Shown here piece after piece: positions 17,468 through 26,667 of a stretch of DNA of 64,000 nucleotides (positions are counted from its first letter, which is position 1; every line of letters starts with the position of its first letter). Source of the stretch: Pseudomonas sp. PB106. GTDB taxonomy: Bacteria; Pseudomonadota; Gammaproteobacteria; Pseudomonadales; Pseudomonadaceae. The translations under genes and the position numbers were made by a program. The notes below the pieces were generated by a model, which made no database searches, was not told the DNA's origin, and saw only the letters and a program-made list of their open reading frames with translations. Where the stretch lies: NCBI RefSeq assembly GCF_009764645.1, contig NZ_RWIM01000099.1, positions 82,666 through 146,665 on the forward strand, read 5' to 3'.

Positions 17468-18676
17468 ATGACTGTTTCATCTACAGACCTTTCTTCAGAA
17501 AAACGCGGCTGGAGCGCGGTGCTGGCCATGTCGTTGGCCGCATTCGCTTTGGTCGCCTCCGAATTCATGCCCGTCAGTCTGCTGACGCCCATCGCGGCCG
17601 ATCTGCACATCACCGAGGGCCAGGCAGGGCAGGGCATTTCCGTGTCCGGTGCCTTTGCATTGATCACCAGCCTGGTGATTGCATCGATTGCCGCGCGCGT
17701 CGAACGCAAGAAACTACTGCTGTCTCTGACCTTGCTGATGATCGTGTCAGGCACAGTCGTCGCCCTCGCGCCGGGCTACCCTTCATTCATGGTCGGACGT
17801 GCTTTGATCGGCATCGCGATCGGTGGTTTCTGGTCACTGTCGGCGGCGACCGCCATGCGCCTGGTGCCGAGTGATCAAGTCCCCCGAGCGTTGGCCCTGG
17901 TCAACGGCGGTAATGCGCTCGCCACGGTCATCGCCGCTCCAGCCGGGGCCTTTCTGGGCTCGTTGATAGGCTGGCGCGGCGCGTTTTTCTGCGTGGTTCC
18001 AGTCGCCGCGTTAGCAGCCGTTTGGCTGATGATCAGTCTTCCGTCCTTCAAGGACGAACGCCCAGCGCGCAGCGGCAACGCCTTGCAGCTGATGAAGCGT
18101 TTGCCGATCGCGTTGGGAATGATCGCCGTCAGCGCGTTTTTCATGGGCCAGTTCATGCTGTTCACCTACCTGCGCCCGTTTCTTGAGGGCGTCACGGGCG
18201 TCAGCGTTTCAACACTGTCGTTCATGCTGCTGGGGCTGGGACTTGCCGGTTTTATCGGCACCTTTCTGATCGAGCGCTTTATGGGCAACGGCCTCTATCG
18301 CACGCTGACCATCATCCCTCTGATCATGGCGGTGATAGCGCTCGCGTTAGTCAACTTTGGCGCGTCGCCGCTGCTGACTGCCGTGCTGCTCGGGCTGTGG
18401 GGACTGGTCGCGACGGCTGCTCCGGTCGGATGGTGGACGTGGCTGGCGCAAACTCTGCCCGACGATGCTGAAGCTGGTGGCGGCATGCTCGTCGCCATTG
18501 TCCAGCTGGCTATCGCAGGCGGCGCAATCGTGGGTGGTCTGGCATTTGATTTGAGCGGTTACAAGGCGACATTCGAGCTCAGCGCGGCGGTGTTGGTGGC
18601 TGCGTCTTTGCTCGCGTGGCTGGCGGGGCGCAGTGCCAGTGAGGTTCATCTTGTCGAGTCGAACGTGACGGCTTGA
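17468..18676 (+). CDS. MFS exporter, AraJ/NepI-like
   Basis: 402 residues from ATG 17468 (MTVSSTDLSSEKRG), with AGGTAA just upstream; the open frame to 17372 is not supported by a binding site. About twelve hydrophobic helices. The N-terminal part (AFALVASEFMPVSLLTPIAADLHITEGQAGQ) is typical of the AraJ/NepI drug and nucleoside efflux group. Divergent from the AraC gene across 230 bases, so it may be a target of that regulator. Substrate unknown. Confidence 0.85.
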   Translation: MTVSSTDLSSEKRGWSAVLAMSLAAFALVASEFMPVSLLTPIAADLHITEGQAGQGISVSGAFALITSLVIASIAARVERKKLLLSLTLLMIVSGTVVALAPGYPSFMVGRALIGIAIGGFWSLSAATAMRLVPSDQVPRALALVNGGNALATVIAAPAGAFLGSLIGWRGAFFCVVPVAALAAVWLMISLPSFKDERPARSGNALQLMKRLPIALGMIAVSAFFMGQFMLFTYLRPFLEGVTGVSVSTLSFMLLGLGLAGFIGTFLIERFMGNGLYRTLTIIPLIMAVIALALVNFGASPLLTAVLLGLWGLVATAAPVGWWTWLAQTLPDDAEAGGGMLVAIVQLAIAGGAIVGGLAFDLSGYKATFELSAAVLVAASLLAWLAGRSASEVHLVESNVTA

Positions 18677-18965
18677 TGACATTCCAGCTTATGGCCAATG
18701 GACATTCGTCACGAACGACTGCTTACGGCCATAAGCAGCTATTGGTATGTGGTCGTTGTCTACCCATTGCTGTCGCTCGCAAGGGGCGGCTATCAGTAGC
18801 AGACAATAACTCGAGGGTGCCCCACGAGCCCAAGGACGACTCCGTCACAGACGGTCTGGAAACTGAGCTGGTTATGGTCACCGAGCTTGGGTTTTTGACA
18901 AAACGGGACGGGTCTCTAAACCGCAGTTGCCACGACGACTTCGCATGTTTGGCCACCCGTTTGCT
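18677..18965. other. Intergenic stretch with a degenerate repeat, no supported gene
   Basis: 289 bases between the MFS gene and the convergent LysR gene. A rightward frame covers it but has poor codon use and runs into the LysR gene, so I do not call it. The first 80 bases hold a degenerate sequence (GGCCAATGG...GTCACGAACG...GCTTACGGCC) similar to stretches near 23230 and 25490. Confidence 0.4.
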
Positions 18966-19874
18966 TCAATCGAGTGTCCGTAGTGTTTCAACGATAAGTG
19001 AACGCACCCAGCGATGGCCTGCGTCTCGCTGAGTTCGTTCATGCCAGACCAGGATTTTTCTGAAGCCTGGAATTTCAACAGGCGGCTTTACTGATGTGAG
19101 CCCGATGTTGTTCACTGCCAATCGACGCGGCACGACAGCGATTATGTCGCTGTACATTAGAATCTCTGGAAGTACCAGAAAGCTGGTCACCGACACTGTC
19201 ACTCGGCGTGATCTTCCAAGTTTTTCCAGCGCATCATCCGTCACTCCATGAAAACCGCCCCCTGCCGGGGAAACCAAGGCGTGATCCAATGCGCAGAATC
19301 GATCCAGTGAAAGCTTGCCATTCAGCGCATCCGGGTGATCAGCGCGCATCACGCATACATAGCTTTCATCAAAGAGTGCCATCGCATGCAATCCTGGTGT
19401 TACCGCTTCAGGGGTAACCAATGCGAGATCGATCTCACCTCGATCCAGCTGATTTTGAAGCTCTTGATGATCCACGGGCTGGACACTAACGCGGATGTTC
19501 GGCGCTTGTATCCTTAGCGCGCTGAGAAACGATACGACCACGGCACGCAATGCATAGTCGGTTGAAGCAATCCTTATCGTCATGCTCGCCGTCAACGGAT
19601 CAAAGCTTTGCGGCTGAAGCATGCCTTCAATATCTGCCAGCAATTTCTTAACCGGTGTTGCAAGTTGCTCAGCGCGCAACGTTGGCACGATGCCGCGTTG
19701 GGCGCGCACGAACAGCGGATCGGCGAAGCTTTCTCGGAGCCTGTTAAGCATGCCGCTCACAGCAGGCTGGGTGAGCGATAGTCGATTAGCGGCTCGCGTA
19801 ACACTACGTTCGTCAAGCAACGCATCCAGTGCTTTAAGCAGGTTGAGATCGAGAGTTCTGATATAAGGATTCAT
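18966..19874 (-). CDS. LysR-family transcriptional regulator
   Basis: 302 residues. The N-terminal winged helix-turn-helix is clear (NLLKALDALLDERSVTRAANRLSLTQPAVSGMLNRLRESF), followed by the effector-binding domain. The NLLKALDAL start and KIL-type C-terminus resemble the NodD/LinR branch. It diverges from an SRPBCC-domain gene across 87 bases, so that gene is a likely target. No clear ribosome-binding site precedes the ATG. Confidence 0.92.
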   Translation of the reverse strand: MNPYIRTLDLNLLKALDALLDERSVTRAANRLSLTQPAVSGMLNRLRESFADPLFVRAQRGIVPTLRAEQLATPVKKLLADIEGMLQPQSFDPLTASMTIRIASTDYALRAVVVSFLSALRIQAPNIRVSVQPVDHQELQNQLDRGEIDLALVTPEAVTPGLHAMALFDESYVCVMRADHPDALNGKLSLDRFCALDHALVSPAGGGFHGVTDDALEKLGRSRRVTVSVTSFLVLPEILMYSDIIAVVPRRLAVNNIGLTSVKPPVEIPGFRKILVWHERTQRDAGHRWVRSLIVETLRTLD

Positions 19875-19961
19875 TATGCGCAGAATAAAATATAGCGATT
19901 GGTCTTATTTCTAGCCTACACCCATCATGGTCTCAATTCATCAACTGAGCGCTGCATTACC

Positions 19962-20474
19962 ATGAACCAGATCATTTGGCCTGAGGGCTACCTGCCAGGT
20001 TTTACCGAAAACTTTGTCTCTAACGAGGTCATCATCGCGGGATTGAGTGCCGCACAGGTATGGCCTCTGCTCAGCCAGGCGCAGAGATGGCCCTCGTACT
20101 ACGCCAACTCGGCAAACATTCAGTTTCATGATCACATCGGGCCGGATCTGCAAGACGGGGTATCTTTCTACTTTGAAACGTTCGGCTTTCCGGTCGAAGC
20201 TTTATGCAATGAGTACGTGCCGCCAACCCCAACCTCTCCAGGACGAATTGCGTGGCATGGATGGTCGGGTGAGGGTGATTCTCGGCTGGACGTTCACCAT
20301 GCCTGGCTGATTGAAGACCTCTCTGGTGGACGAGTGCGCATCCTGACTCAGGAAACACAGAAGGGTAAACCAGCGGAGGATCTCGCCAAGGCCAAACCCA
20401 ATCCGATGATCAACGGTCACCAGGACTGGCTGGACGGCTTGGTGGGCGCGGCACGCTTGTCTCCCGGCATGTAA
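19962..20474 (+). CDS. SRPBCC (polyketide cyclase/dehydrase-like) domain protein
   Basis: 170 residues from ATG 19962 (MNQIIWPEGYLPGFTEN); the open frame to 19899 lies in the promoter region. The pattern of a first strand NEVIIAGLSAAQVWPLLSQAQRWPSYY followed by beta strands matches the START-like SRPBCC fold, which binds small hydrophobic ligands. No catalytic residues can be named. Divergent from its probable LysR regulator. Confidence 0.7.
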   Translation: MNQIIWPEGYLPGFTENFVSNEVIIAGLSAAQVWPLLSQAQRWPSYYANSANIQFHDHIGPDLQDGVSFYFETFGFPVEALCNEYVPPTPTSPGRIAWHGWSGEGDSRLDVHHAWLIEDLSGGRVRILTQETQKGKPAEDLAKAKPNPMINGHQDWLDGLVGAARLSPGM

Positions 20475-20619
20475 CCTCTGAATTGAGTCTTTAGCCGTGG
20501 GCTTCAGAGGCGGTCAGATCAGGCATTCCAAGTGCGGCCCCAAGGCATCCGTATCTCAGCTTTGGGGCGATTCGACAAAAGCCTGACGGCTTCCCTACGT
20601 TATCCGCAATATTTGAACT

Positions 20620-21075
20620 TCATTCCAACGGCAGCGGACGATCAATGATCACGTGCTTCATCACCAACGTCGATGTCAGACGCTGTACGTTGGGTAACCT
20701 CGACAGTTCCTCATCGTAGAGTTTTTGAAATGCAGGAAGATCTGCTGTCACCACCATCAGCAGGTAATCAGGATCGCCGAAAAGTCTCTGAGCTTGGACG
20801 ATGTAAGGAATTCGCGGTAAAGCATCTTCAAAATCAGTTACTGCTTTTTGGTGTCCCTCTCTAAGCGTCACGAATATCAGGGACGAGAAATTGAGTCCCA
20901 ACTCAGTTGCGGATAGTTGAGCTCGATAACCCTTGATCACTCCCAGATCTTCCATCGCCCGAACGCGTCGATGGCATGGAGACAAACTGAGACCTACGCG
21001 GTCGGCCAGCTCCGTCAGTGACTGACGACCATCTTGCTGCAGTTGCGCAAGAATCTTCTTGTCCATGCGATCCAT
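20620..21075 (-). CDS. Lrp/AsnC-family regulator
   Basis: 151 residues from ATG 21075, with AAGG about nine bases upstream; the frame extends to 21174 without support. N-terminal helix-turn-helix MDKKILAQLQQDGRQSLTELADRVGLSLSPCHRRVRAME and C-terminal RAM ligand-sensing domain (GDPDYLLMVVTADLPAFQ). It diverges from a LysE exporter gene across 137 bases, the usual arrangement for an Lrp regulator that induces amino-acid export. Confidence 0.93.
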   Translation of the reverse strand: MDRMDKKILAQLQQDGRQSLTELADRVGLSLSPCHRRVRAMEDLGVIKGYRAQLSATELGLNFSSLIFVTLREGHQKAVTDFEDALPRIPYIVQAQRLFGDPDYLLMVVTADLPAFQKLYDEELSRLPNVQRLTSTLVMKHVIIDRPLPLE

Positions 21076-21212
21076 TAGGTAAAACCTTCTAATTTGGCGA
21101 GCTTCGACAGGTATCTTCGAAAGATAATACCACCTCGCTTTCATTATCCTTCTACCACGGTTTTTCAGGGCCACGCGGCGCTTTGAATTGATGGAAGAGG
21201 AAGGATTTGATC

Positions 21213-21827
21213 GTGACTGTTTCTCTGATTATGGCGTTTTGGGCCGTATCATTTTTGTTTGTTATCACGCCCGGGGTCGACTGGGCCTACGCGATATCGG
21301 CAGGTTTGCGAGGCCGCGTCTTACCCGCCGTAGTCGGCATGGTTTCCGGCCATCTTGTGGCCACGCTGATCGTCGCCGCAGGTGTGGGGGGAGTGCTGGT
21401 CAAAATTCCCTATGCATTGCTGACGTTAACGCTGATGGGGGCCGCTTATCTCTTATGGCTCGGCCTTAACATGTTGTTCAAGCCTTCGCTGCCGGCTCAA
21501 GGAGCATCCCGCGATGAAGGTGCCGGGATGGCCTGGGCGATAAAGGGACTATGCGTCAGCGGTCTCAACCCGAAAGTCCTATTGTTGTTCCTGGCGCTGC
21601 TACCTCAGTTCACTGATGCGTCAGCCGCATGGCCAGTAGGGGCTCAGATTGTCGCTCTAGGTCTGATTCATGGTGTCAGTTGCGGTGTCGTCTATCTCGC
21701 GGTCGGCTATGGCGCTGGTGCGGTGCTTGCTTCACGACCAGCAGCGGCAATCAATGTGAGTCGGATATCGGGAGCCGCCATGATCGTAATCGCTGTGGTT
21801 CTAGCTGCCGAGCGGCTGGCCATTTGA
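21213..21827 (+). CDS. LysE/RhtB-family exporter
   Basis: 204 residues taking GTG 21213 as start, since AGAGGAAGG lies eight bases upstream; TTG 21207 is the alternative but sits too close. About six hydrophobic helices; ITPGVDWAYAISAGLRGR is the family signature near the N-terminus and KGLCVSGLNPKVLLLFLALLPQF the conserved central block. It would export an amino acid or related compound. First gene of an operon with a PanB-type enzyme and a MaoC-type protein. Confidence 0.9.
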   Translation: MTVSLIMAFWAVSFLFVITPGVDWAYAISAGLRGRVLPAVVGMVSGHLVATLIVAAGVGGVLVKIPYALLTLTLMGAAYLLWLGLNMLFKPSLPAQGASRDEGAGMAWAIKGLCVSGLNPKVLLLFLALLPQFTDASAAWPVGAQIVALGLIHGVSCGVVYLAVGYGAGAVLASRPAAAINVSRISGAAMIVIAVVLAAERLAI

Positions 21828-21841
21828 ATTGAGGAAGCGAA

Positions 21842-22675
21842 ATGTCTGATCAAAATATTGCCCCCTATAACAGCCCGCGTCGCGGTAGGGTACGAATTCC
21901 ACATTTACAGGACATGAAGGTACAGGGTCAGAAATGGGCCATGTTGACGGCTTATGACATGTACGCAGCGTCGGTGTTTGAGGCGGCAGGAATTCCAGTG
22001 CTGCTCGTAGGCGATTCCGCTGCCAACAACGTGTTTGGACATAACTCGACGTTGGCAATAACAGTTGACGAGATGCTTCCTCTTGTCAGAGCGGTTTCGA
22101 GTGCTACCGAACGGGCGTTGGTCATTGCCGATTTGCCCTTTGGCTCTTATCAGGGATCGCCTGAGCAATGCTTCCATACCGCAGTGCGCTTCATGAAGGA
22201 AGGCGGCGCTCATGCGGTAAAGCTCGAAGGAGGGATCGAGATGCTTGCGCAGGTAGAGATGTTGGTAGCCGCTGGCATACCAGTTATGGCCCATATCGGT
22301 TTTACCCCACAGGCAGAACATCAGCTGGGCGGATACCGCATCCAGGGCAAAGGCGAAGACGCGCAGCGGTTGATTGACTTGAGCGTTGCCTTCGAGCGTG
22401 CTGGGGCGTTTGGCCTGCTGATAGAGATGGTGCCAGGCGATGTAGCAACGAGGATCACCGAGACAGTCTCCATCCCTACCGTAGGAATTGGTGCCGGGAA
22501 TGGCTGCGATGCACAGGTGCTTGTCTGGCAGGACATGGCAGGGCTAAGGGATGGTCAGTTGCCGCGATTCGTCAAGCAGTATGCGGATATGAGAAAGGTG
22601 ATGAGTGACGCTGCTCAAGCCTTCGCTAAAGATGTCGAATCGGGCTCATTCCCTGGGCCAGAACATACTTTTTAG
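21842..22675 (+). CDS. panB: 3-methyl-2-oxobutanoate hydroxymethyltransferase (PanB type)
   Basis: 277 residues, normal length. The reaction is 5,10-methylene-THF plus alpha-ketoisovalerate to ketopantoate. Expected metal and catalytic residues are present: Asp in LLVGDS, Asp in VIADLPFGSY, Lys and Glu in VKLEGG, and Glu in LLIEMVPGD; HIGFTPQ and VGIGAGNGCDAQ also fit. The loop after LVGDS (AANNVFGHNSTL) departs from the common LGMVxxGHDSTL. It is 14 bp after lysE and 16 bp before a MaoC gene, not beside panC, so it may be a second PanB serving another pathway. Confidence 0.85.
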   Translation: MSDQNIAPYNSPRRGRVRIPHLQDMKVQGQKWAMLTAYDMYAASVFEAAGIPVLLVGDSAANNVFGHNSTLAITVDEMLPLVRAVSSATERALVIADLPFGSYQGSPEQCFHTAVRFMKEGGAHAVKLEGGIEMLAQVEMLVAAGIPVMAHIGFTPQAEHQLGGYRIQGKGEDAQRLIDLSVAFERAGAFGLLIEMVPGDVATRITETVSIPTVGIGAGNGCDAQVLVWQDMAGLRDGQLPRFVKQYADMRKVMSDAAQAFAKDVESGSFPGPEHTF

Positions 22676-22691
22676 AGCATCGGAGATCGCA

Positions 22692-23147
22692 ATGAGCACA
22701 CTGCGCCAGAAGGCGATAGAAGGCCTCGAGGAAGGTGACACTTTTGAAATCAAACGCACTTTTTCGGACGCAGACATCGCCCAGTTTGAAGCGCTATCGC
22801 GCGATCACAACCCAGTGCATTCCGATGCGATGTATGCAGAGGCCAAAGGCTTTGATGGTGTCATCGCTCATGGCTTGCTGACGGCGACATTGATCACAGA
22901 GATCGGAGGGCAGTTGGGGTGGTTGGCTACCTCCATGAATTTGCGCTTCAAGCGCCCCGTTTATATCGGGGATGAGCTTACCTGCGTGTGGAAAATTATG
23001 GCGATCGATGAGGGCAATCGGGCTCAAGCCGAGGTAATCGTGACCAACAGTTGCGGCCTGGCTGTCTTGCTCGCGGAGACGACAGGGCTAATTCCCAATG
23101 ACGCCGAGAGAAAACTACTCGCATCAATGATGGTTGATGAGATCTAG
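22692..23147 (+). CDS. MaoC-family dehydratase
   Basis: 151 residues from ATG 22692, with CGGAG six bases before; the open frame to 22605 overlaps panB. Hot-dog fold with the (R)-hydratase catalytic motif D-x4-H: FEALSRDHNPVHSDAMYAE, followed by GVIAHGLLTATLI. It would hydrate or dehydrate an acyl thioester. Last gene of the lysE-panB-maoC operon; its substrate is unknown. Confidence 0.88.
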   Translation: MSTLRQKAIEGLEEGDTFEIKRTFSDADIAQFEALSRDHNPVHSDAMYAEAKGFDGVIAHGLLTATLITEIGGQLGWLATSMNLRFKRPVYIGDELTCVWKIMAIDEGNRAQAEVIVTNSCGLAVLLAETTGLIPNDAERKLLASMMVDEI

Positions 23148-23359
23148 GTAGTGGGGCCGTCTGATCGGTGCAATCAATCAAAGACCTGCTAAATGATTCC
23201 CCCTTTAATGGGCACTTTTATGAATCGCACATGACCGCTTTTGGCAAATAGTGGCCGCTCACGAACGTCCGATTCCGGCCCATGGCTGCCTTTCGTAACT
23301 GGCTGAAATCGACCGCAAGCGAGTTGTCAGGAGGCAGCCTTAAGTAGCCGTCAGTTGAC

Positions 23360-24460
23360 TTACATGGCCAGCTCACTTTCCTTGATATTCGCAATAGGGC
23401 CTAAAATCGACGCGTCAAACGCTACCAGAGGACGGCGGGTGGCAAGGCGGTTGGGGTAGTCTGGGTTTGCCAGCGCTGCCTTTCCGATAGCCAGGATATC
23501 TGCCCCATCGGCCCGCACGGCGTCGAAGTGTTCCTCGTCATGCAGGCCGCCGTTTGCAATCAACACGACCCCGGGCGCATGACGACGTGCCAACGCAACC
23601 AGGCTTTCTGTGCTGCTGAGAAAAGCAGGTTGCCACACCTCGTATTCGGTCACATGGATGTAGTCGACCCCGGCGTCCTTGAGGGAGCCAAAAATGACTT
23701 CGGCATCGTGTTCGCCGTTCGACCACTTGTGCCCGAAATCATTGACCTTGCCTTGAGATATCCGAACGCCGACGGGAACAGCCCCCAAGGTTTCCCGGAC
23801 GGCTTTGATGACTTCCAGAATCAACCCGATGCGTTGTTGCGTGTTGCCACCCCAGCGGTCATTGCGGTGATTGGTGTAATCGGTGAGGAATTGGTCAAGC
23901 AAGTAACCATTCGCTCCATGTATCTCGACACCATCGAAGCCCGCATCCAGCACTGAACGCTTCGCAGCCTGAGCGAAGCCAGCAATGGCATCGGCGATGT
24001 TTTCGTCCGTCATCGCAGTGGGCACCGGATACTTGCCTTCTCCATAGTAGAACCGCATTTGCTCGCCTTTGGGACGAGTCGCCGACGGCGCGGCGGTTTG
24101 CTGGGTGAAGCGATTTCCCTGGCTCAGCGCCCCGGCATGCATGAGTTGCGCGAAAATAGCCGTTTCTTGAGCGTGGACTCGGTCTGTGATCGTTCTCCAT
24201 GCGAGGGTTTGTTCCGCGTCCGTCAGGCCCGGCTGGAAGGGGTAGCCTTGGGAAAAGCGTTGGTCAGTGTAGATCCCTTCGGTAATGACTAATCCAAACC
24301 CGCCTTCGGCAAAGCGTTCGTAATAGCGCGCCATTGTGTCGGTCACCACGCCGGTTTGCGTGGCGCTGACGCGAGTCATGGGAGCGACCGCCAAGCGATT
24401 GCGGAGGGTGAGATTCTTGATATCGTATGGCGTTAAAATCGATGGGGTCGAGTGGTTCAT
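23360..24460 (-). CDS. Old yellow enzyme-family NADH:flavin oxidoreductase
   Basis: 366 residues. FMN-dependent TIM barrel reducing activated alkenes with NAD(P)H. N-terminal NRLAVAPMTR, the substrate-binding HxxN signature in EIHGANGYLLDQFL, RIGLILEVIKAVRE, and the late FMN phosphate loop ANGGLHDEEHF...GADILAIGKAALANPDYPNRL. GAGGTG precedes the ATG. It diverges from a LysR gene across 123 bases, the usual pairing for an OYE induced by its regulator. Confidence 0.93.
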   Translation of the reverse strand: MNHSTPSILTPYDIKNLTLRNRLAVAPMTRVSATQTGVVTDTMARYYERFAEGGFGLVITEGIYTDQRFSQGYPFQPGLTDAEQTLAWRTITDRVHAQETAIFAQLMHAGALSQGNRFTQQTAAPSATRPKGEQMRFYYGEGKYPVPTAMTDENIADAIAGFAQAAKRSVLDAGFDGVEIHGANGYLLDQFLTDYTNHRNDRWGGNTQQRIGLILEVIKAVRETLGAVPVGVRISQGKVNDFGHKWSNGEHDAEVIFGSLKDAGVDYIHVTEYEVWQPAFLSSTESLVALARRHAPGVVLIANGGLHDEEHFDAVRADGADILAIGKAALANPDYPNRLATRRPLVAFDASILGPIANIKESELAM

Positions 24461-24583
24461 GGCTGCACCTCGTTTCTAAGCGTACCAGGGCGTAATTGCC
24501 TGCTGTCGTGGATAGTACGGCGGTGCTTGGGCTCGACCAAGCCAGCTTTGCGTGAAGCCGGCATAACGAAAAAGGATGTAATC

Positions 24584-25474
24584 ATGCTGACAACTGACCT
24601 GCGCATTTTTCTTGCAGTCGCGACTGCGCGCAGCCTTTCGGATGCGGCGCGCAGAATGGATGTGATGCCCATGCAGGTGTCACGGCGGATCAGTGCGCTT
24701 GAGCAGGAATTAGGTGTGCGGCTGCTTCAACGCACCACCAGGGCAGTGTCGCTCACTGCCGAGGGGGAAGCATTCCTGCCCTATGCCCATACCATGATCG
24801 AGGCCGAGGAGAGTGCGCTGCGGGAGTTACAGCCTTCGTCGAGCCGGGTGACAGGGGTGCTGCGGATGACGGCACCCAGTGTTTTCGGTCAATCCATCGT
24901 CTTGCCCATGCTGCCGAAACTGCTGCAGCGATACCCTGATCTACAGGTGGAACTCGACGTTTCCGATACAGTAGTCGATCTGGTGGGGCGCGGATTTGAC
25001 CTCGCGCTGCGCGTTGCACCTCTGGCCGATTCCGAACTGGTTGCCAGGCGTATCGCACCCAATCCCCGCGTTCTCTGTGCGGCCCCCCATTATCTGCGAG
25101 AGCACGGCACGCCCTCCACCGTAGCGGAGCTTGATCAGCACCCGTGCATTGTTCTTCAAGCTGTACCGAAATGGCCTTTTGTGGTGAACGGCGAGATCGA
25201 TCGGCGGCGAGTACAGGGGCGGGTGATGATCAGTAGCGTTGGCGCCGTACGCGATGCTGCAATTGAAGGCCTGGGCGTTGCGATGCTGACGTACTGGGAC
25301 GTTCTGCCCCAATTGCGAGACGGTTCTCTGGAGGAAATCCAGTTGACTGACGGGAGCATGGAACAGTTGTCTGTCTGGGCCGTCACCCCGACCCGCCAGT
25401 ATGTTCCTGCCAGGGTGAAAGTTTTCCTGCAGATGCTCGAAGCTGATATGACTTCGCGGATTCAGAGCGTCTAA
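24584..25474 (+). CDS. LysR-family transcriptional regulator
   Basis: 296 residues from ATG 24584, with AAAGGA upstream; the frame to 24452 overlaps the divergent gene. Helix-turn-helix TDLRIFLAVATARSLSDAARRMDVMPMQVSRRISALEQELG, then effector domain (GVLRMTAPSVFGQSIVLPML). Of the CrgA-like branch. Probably regulates the divergent old yellow enzyme gene and itself. Confidence 0.92.
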   Translation: MLTTDLRIFLAVATARSLSDAARRMDVMPMQVSRRISALEQELGVRLLQRTTRAVSLTAEGEAFLPYAHTMIEAEESALRELQPSSSRVTGVLRMTAPSVFGQSIVLPMLPKLLQRYPDLQVELDVSDTVVDLVGRGFDLALRVAPLADSELVARRIAPNPRVLCAAPHYLREHGTPSTVAELDQHPCIVLQAVPKWPFVVNGEIDRRRVQGRVMISSVGAVRDAAIEGLGVAMLTYWDVLPQLRDGSLEEIQLTDGSMEQLSVWAVTPTRQYVPARVKVFLQMLEADMTSRIQSV

Positions 25475-25698
25475 CCGCTGTCTTGAATGTCCGCTTGTGG
25501 CCAATAGCTGAAGGTCACGATTGACCCCTTTTAGCCGAAAGCTGCTCAAGGACCGCAGTCAATGCAACCAACGCGCAGTGCTTGGTTTAATTTGATTCAC
25601 GTGAACGTAACGGTGTAAGAACGACAGGGCTGCGGAAATGGTCGAAAAGATGCGGAAATGACACACAGTGAGAGGAGCCAATTCCTAAACGCCAGAAA

Positions 25699-25730
25699 CG
25701 ACAAAGCCCTGAATAATCAGGGCTTTGTCG
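25699..25730 (-). terminator. Intrinsic terminator of the tRNA-Ser gene
   Basis: Perfect 14-bp inverted repeat with a four-base loop, ten bases past the 3' end of the leftward tRNA. On the minus strand the stem is followed by TTTC. The 220 bases before it (25475-25698) hold no supported gene. Confidence 0.8.
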
Positions 25731-25740
25731 GTACAAAATA

Positions 25741-25828
25741 TGGCGGAGGCGATGGGATTCGAACTCATGGACCTGTTACAGTCGACGGTTTTCAAGACCG
25801 TTGCCTTAAACCACTCGGCCACACCTCC
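25741..25828 (-). tRNA. tRNA-Ser (anticodon UGA)
   Basis: 88 bases including an encoded CCA. On the minus strand the acceptor GGAGGTG pairs with CGCCTCC (one G-T), discriminator G. The anticodon stem-loop is CGGTCTTGAAAACCG with anticodon TGA, there is a long variable arm typical of tRNA-Ser (GTCGACTGTAACAGGTC region), and the T-loop is GTTCGAATC. tRNA-Ser genes are common integration sites; I found no copy of its 3' end elsewhere in the window. Confidence 0.95.
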
Positions 25829-25950
25829 GTTGCGTTGCGGGCGCCATAATACCTGAATGAAACACACTGTCAAACTCTCTGCATGGCTTGTTACAGAGCG
25901 TCTGTTATGATCTTTGCGACTGAACGTTTCAAACCAACAGGAGTGTCGCC

Positions 25951-26622
25951 ATGCGCGAACAGGATTACGCAGTTAATAACAGCGTGCAGGCTGAGCAGCT
26001 AGAGGTTAGCCGCGTCCTGCGCAACACTTACGGCCTACTGGCTCTGACCCTCGCATTCAGCGGCGTGATGGCTTTCGTGGCTCAGCAGATGCGCGTCGGC
26101 TATCCGAACATTTTCGTCGTGCTGATCGGCTTCTACGGGCTGTTCTTCCTCACCAACAAACTCCGTGATTCCGCGTGGGGCCTGGTGTCCGCGTTCGCGC
26201 TGACCGGTTTCATGGGTTTCCTGCTCGGCCCGATCCTCAACCGTTACCTGGGCATGCAGGGCGGCGCTGAAGTCGTCAGTTCGGCATTCGCCATGACCGC
26301 GCTGGTGTTCGGTGGTCTGTCGGCTTACGTGCTGATTACCCGCAAGGACATGAGCTTCCTCGGTGGTTTCATCACCGCCGGTTTCTTCGTCCTGCTGGGT
26401 GCAACGCTGGCGAGCTTCTTCTTCCAGATCAGCGGCCTGCAACTGGCGATCAGCGCAGGTTTCGTGCTGTTCTCGTCGGTGTGCATCCTGTTCCAGACCA
26501 GCGCCATCATCCACGGTGGCGAGCGTAACTACATCATGGCGACCATCAGCCTGTATGTATCGATCTACAACCTGTTCATCAGCTTGTTGCAGATCTTCGG
26601 CATCATGAGCCGCGACGACTGA
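25951..26622 (+). CDS. Bax inhibitor-1/YccA-like inner-membrane protein
   Basis: 223 residues with seven hydrophobic helices. The cytosolic N-terminus (MREQDYAVNNSVQAEQLEVSRVLRNTYGLLALTL) and the last block (QTSAIIHGGERNYIMATISLYVSIYNLFISLLQI) match the BI-1/YccA/YbhL family, which has a proton- or calcium-leak-like activity and, for YccA, modulates FtsH. CAGGAG precedes the ATG. Single gene ended by a terminator at 26641. Confidence 0.92.
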   Translation: MREQDYAVNNSVQAEQLEVSRVLRNTYGLLALTLAFSGVMAFVAQQMRVGYPNIFVVLIGFYGLFFLTNKLRDSAWGLVSAFALTGFMGFLLGPILNRYLGMQGGAEVVSSAFAMTALVFGGLSAYVLITRKDMSFLGGFITAGFFVLLGATLASFFFQISGLQLAISAGFVLFSSVCILFQTSAIIHGGERNYIMATISLYVSIYNLFISLLQIFGIMSRDD

Positions 26623-26640
26623 TAGTCCCGCGTTTCAACA

Positions 26641-26667
26641 AAAAACCCGCTACGGCGGGTTTTTTGT
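26641..26667 (+). terminator. Intrinsic terminator
   Basis: Stem AAACCCGC / GCGGGTTT with a TACG loop and a following T tract, 19 bases after the Bax inhibitor-like gene. Confidence 0.9.

Noticed and set aside
18673..19032. A 119-codon frame overlapping the LysR gene end
   Set aside because: Poor codon use, overlap with a clear LysR gene and no homology I can name.
25741..25828. tRNA-Ser as an island attachment site
   Set aside because: No second copy of the tRNA end and no integrase gene are visible in the window.
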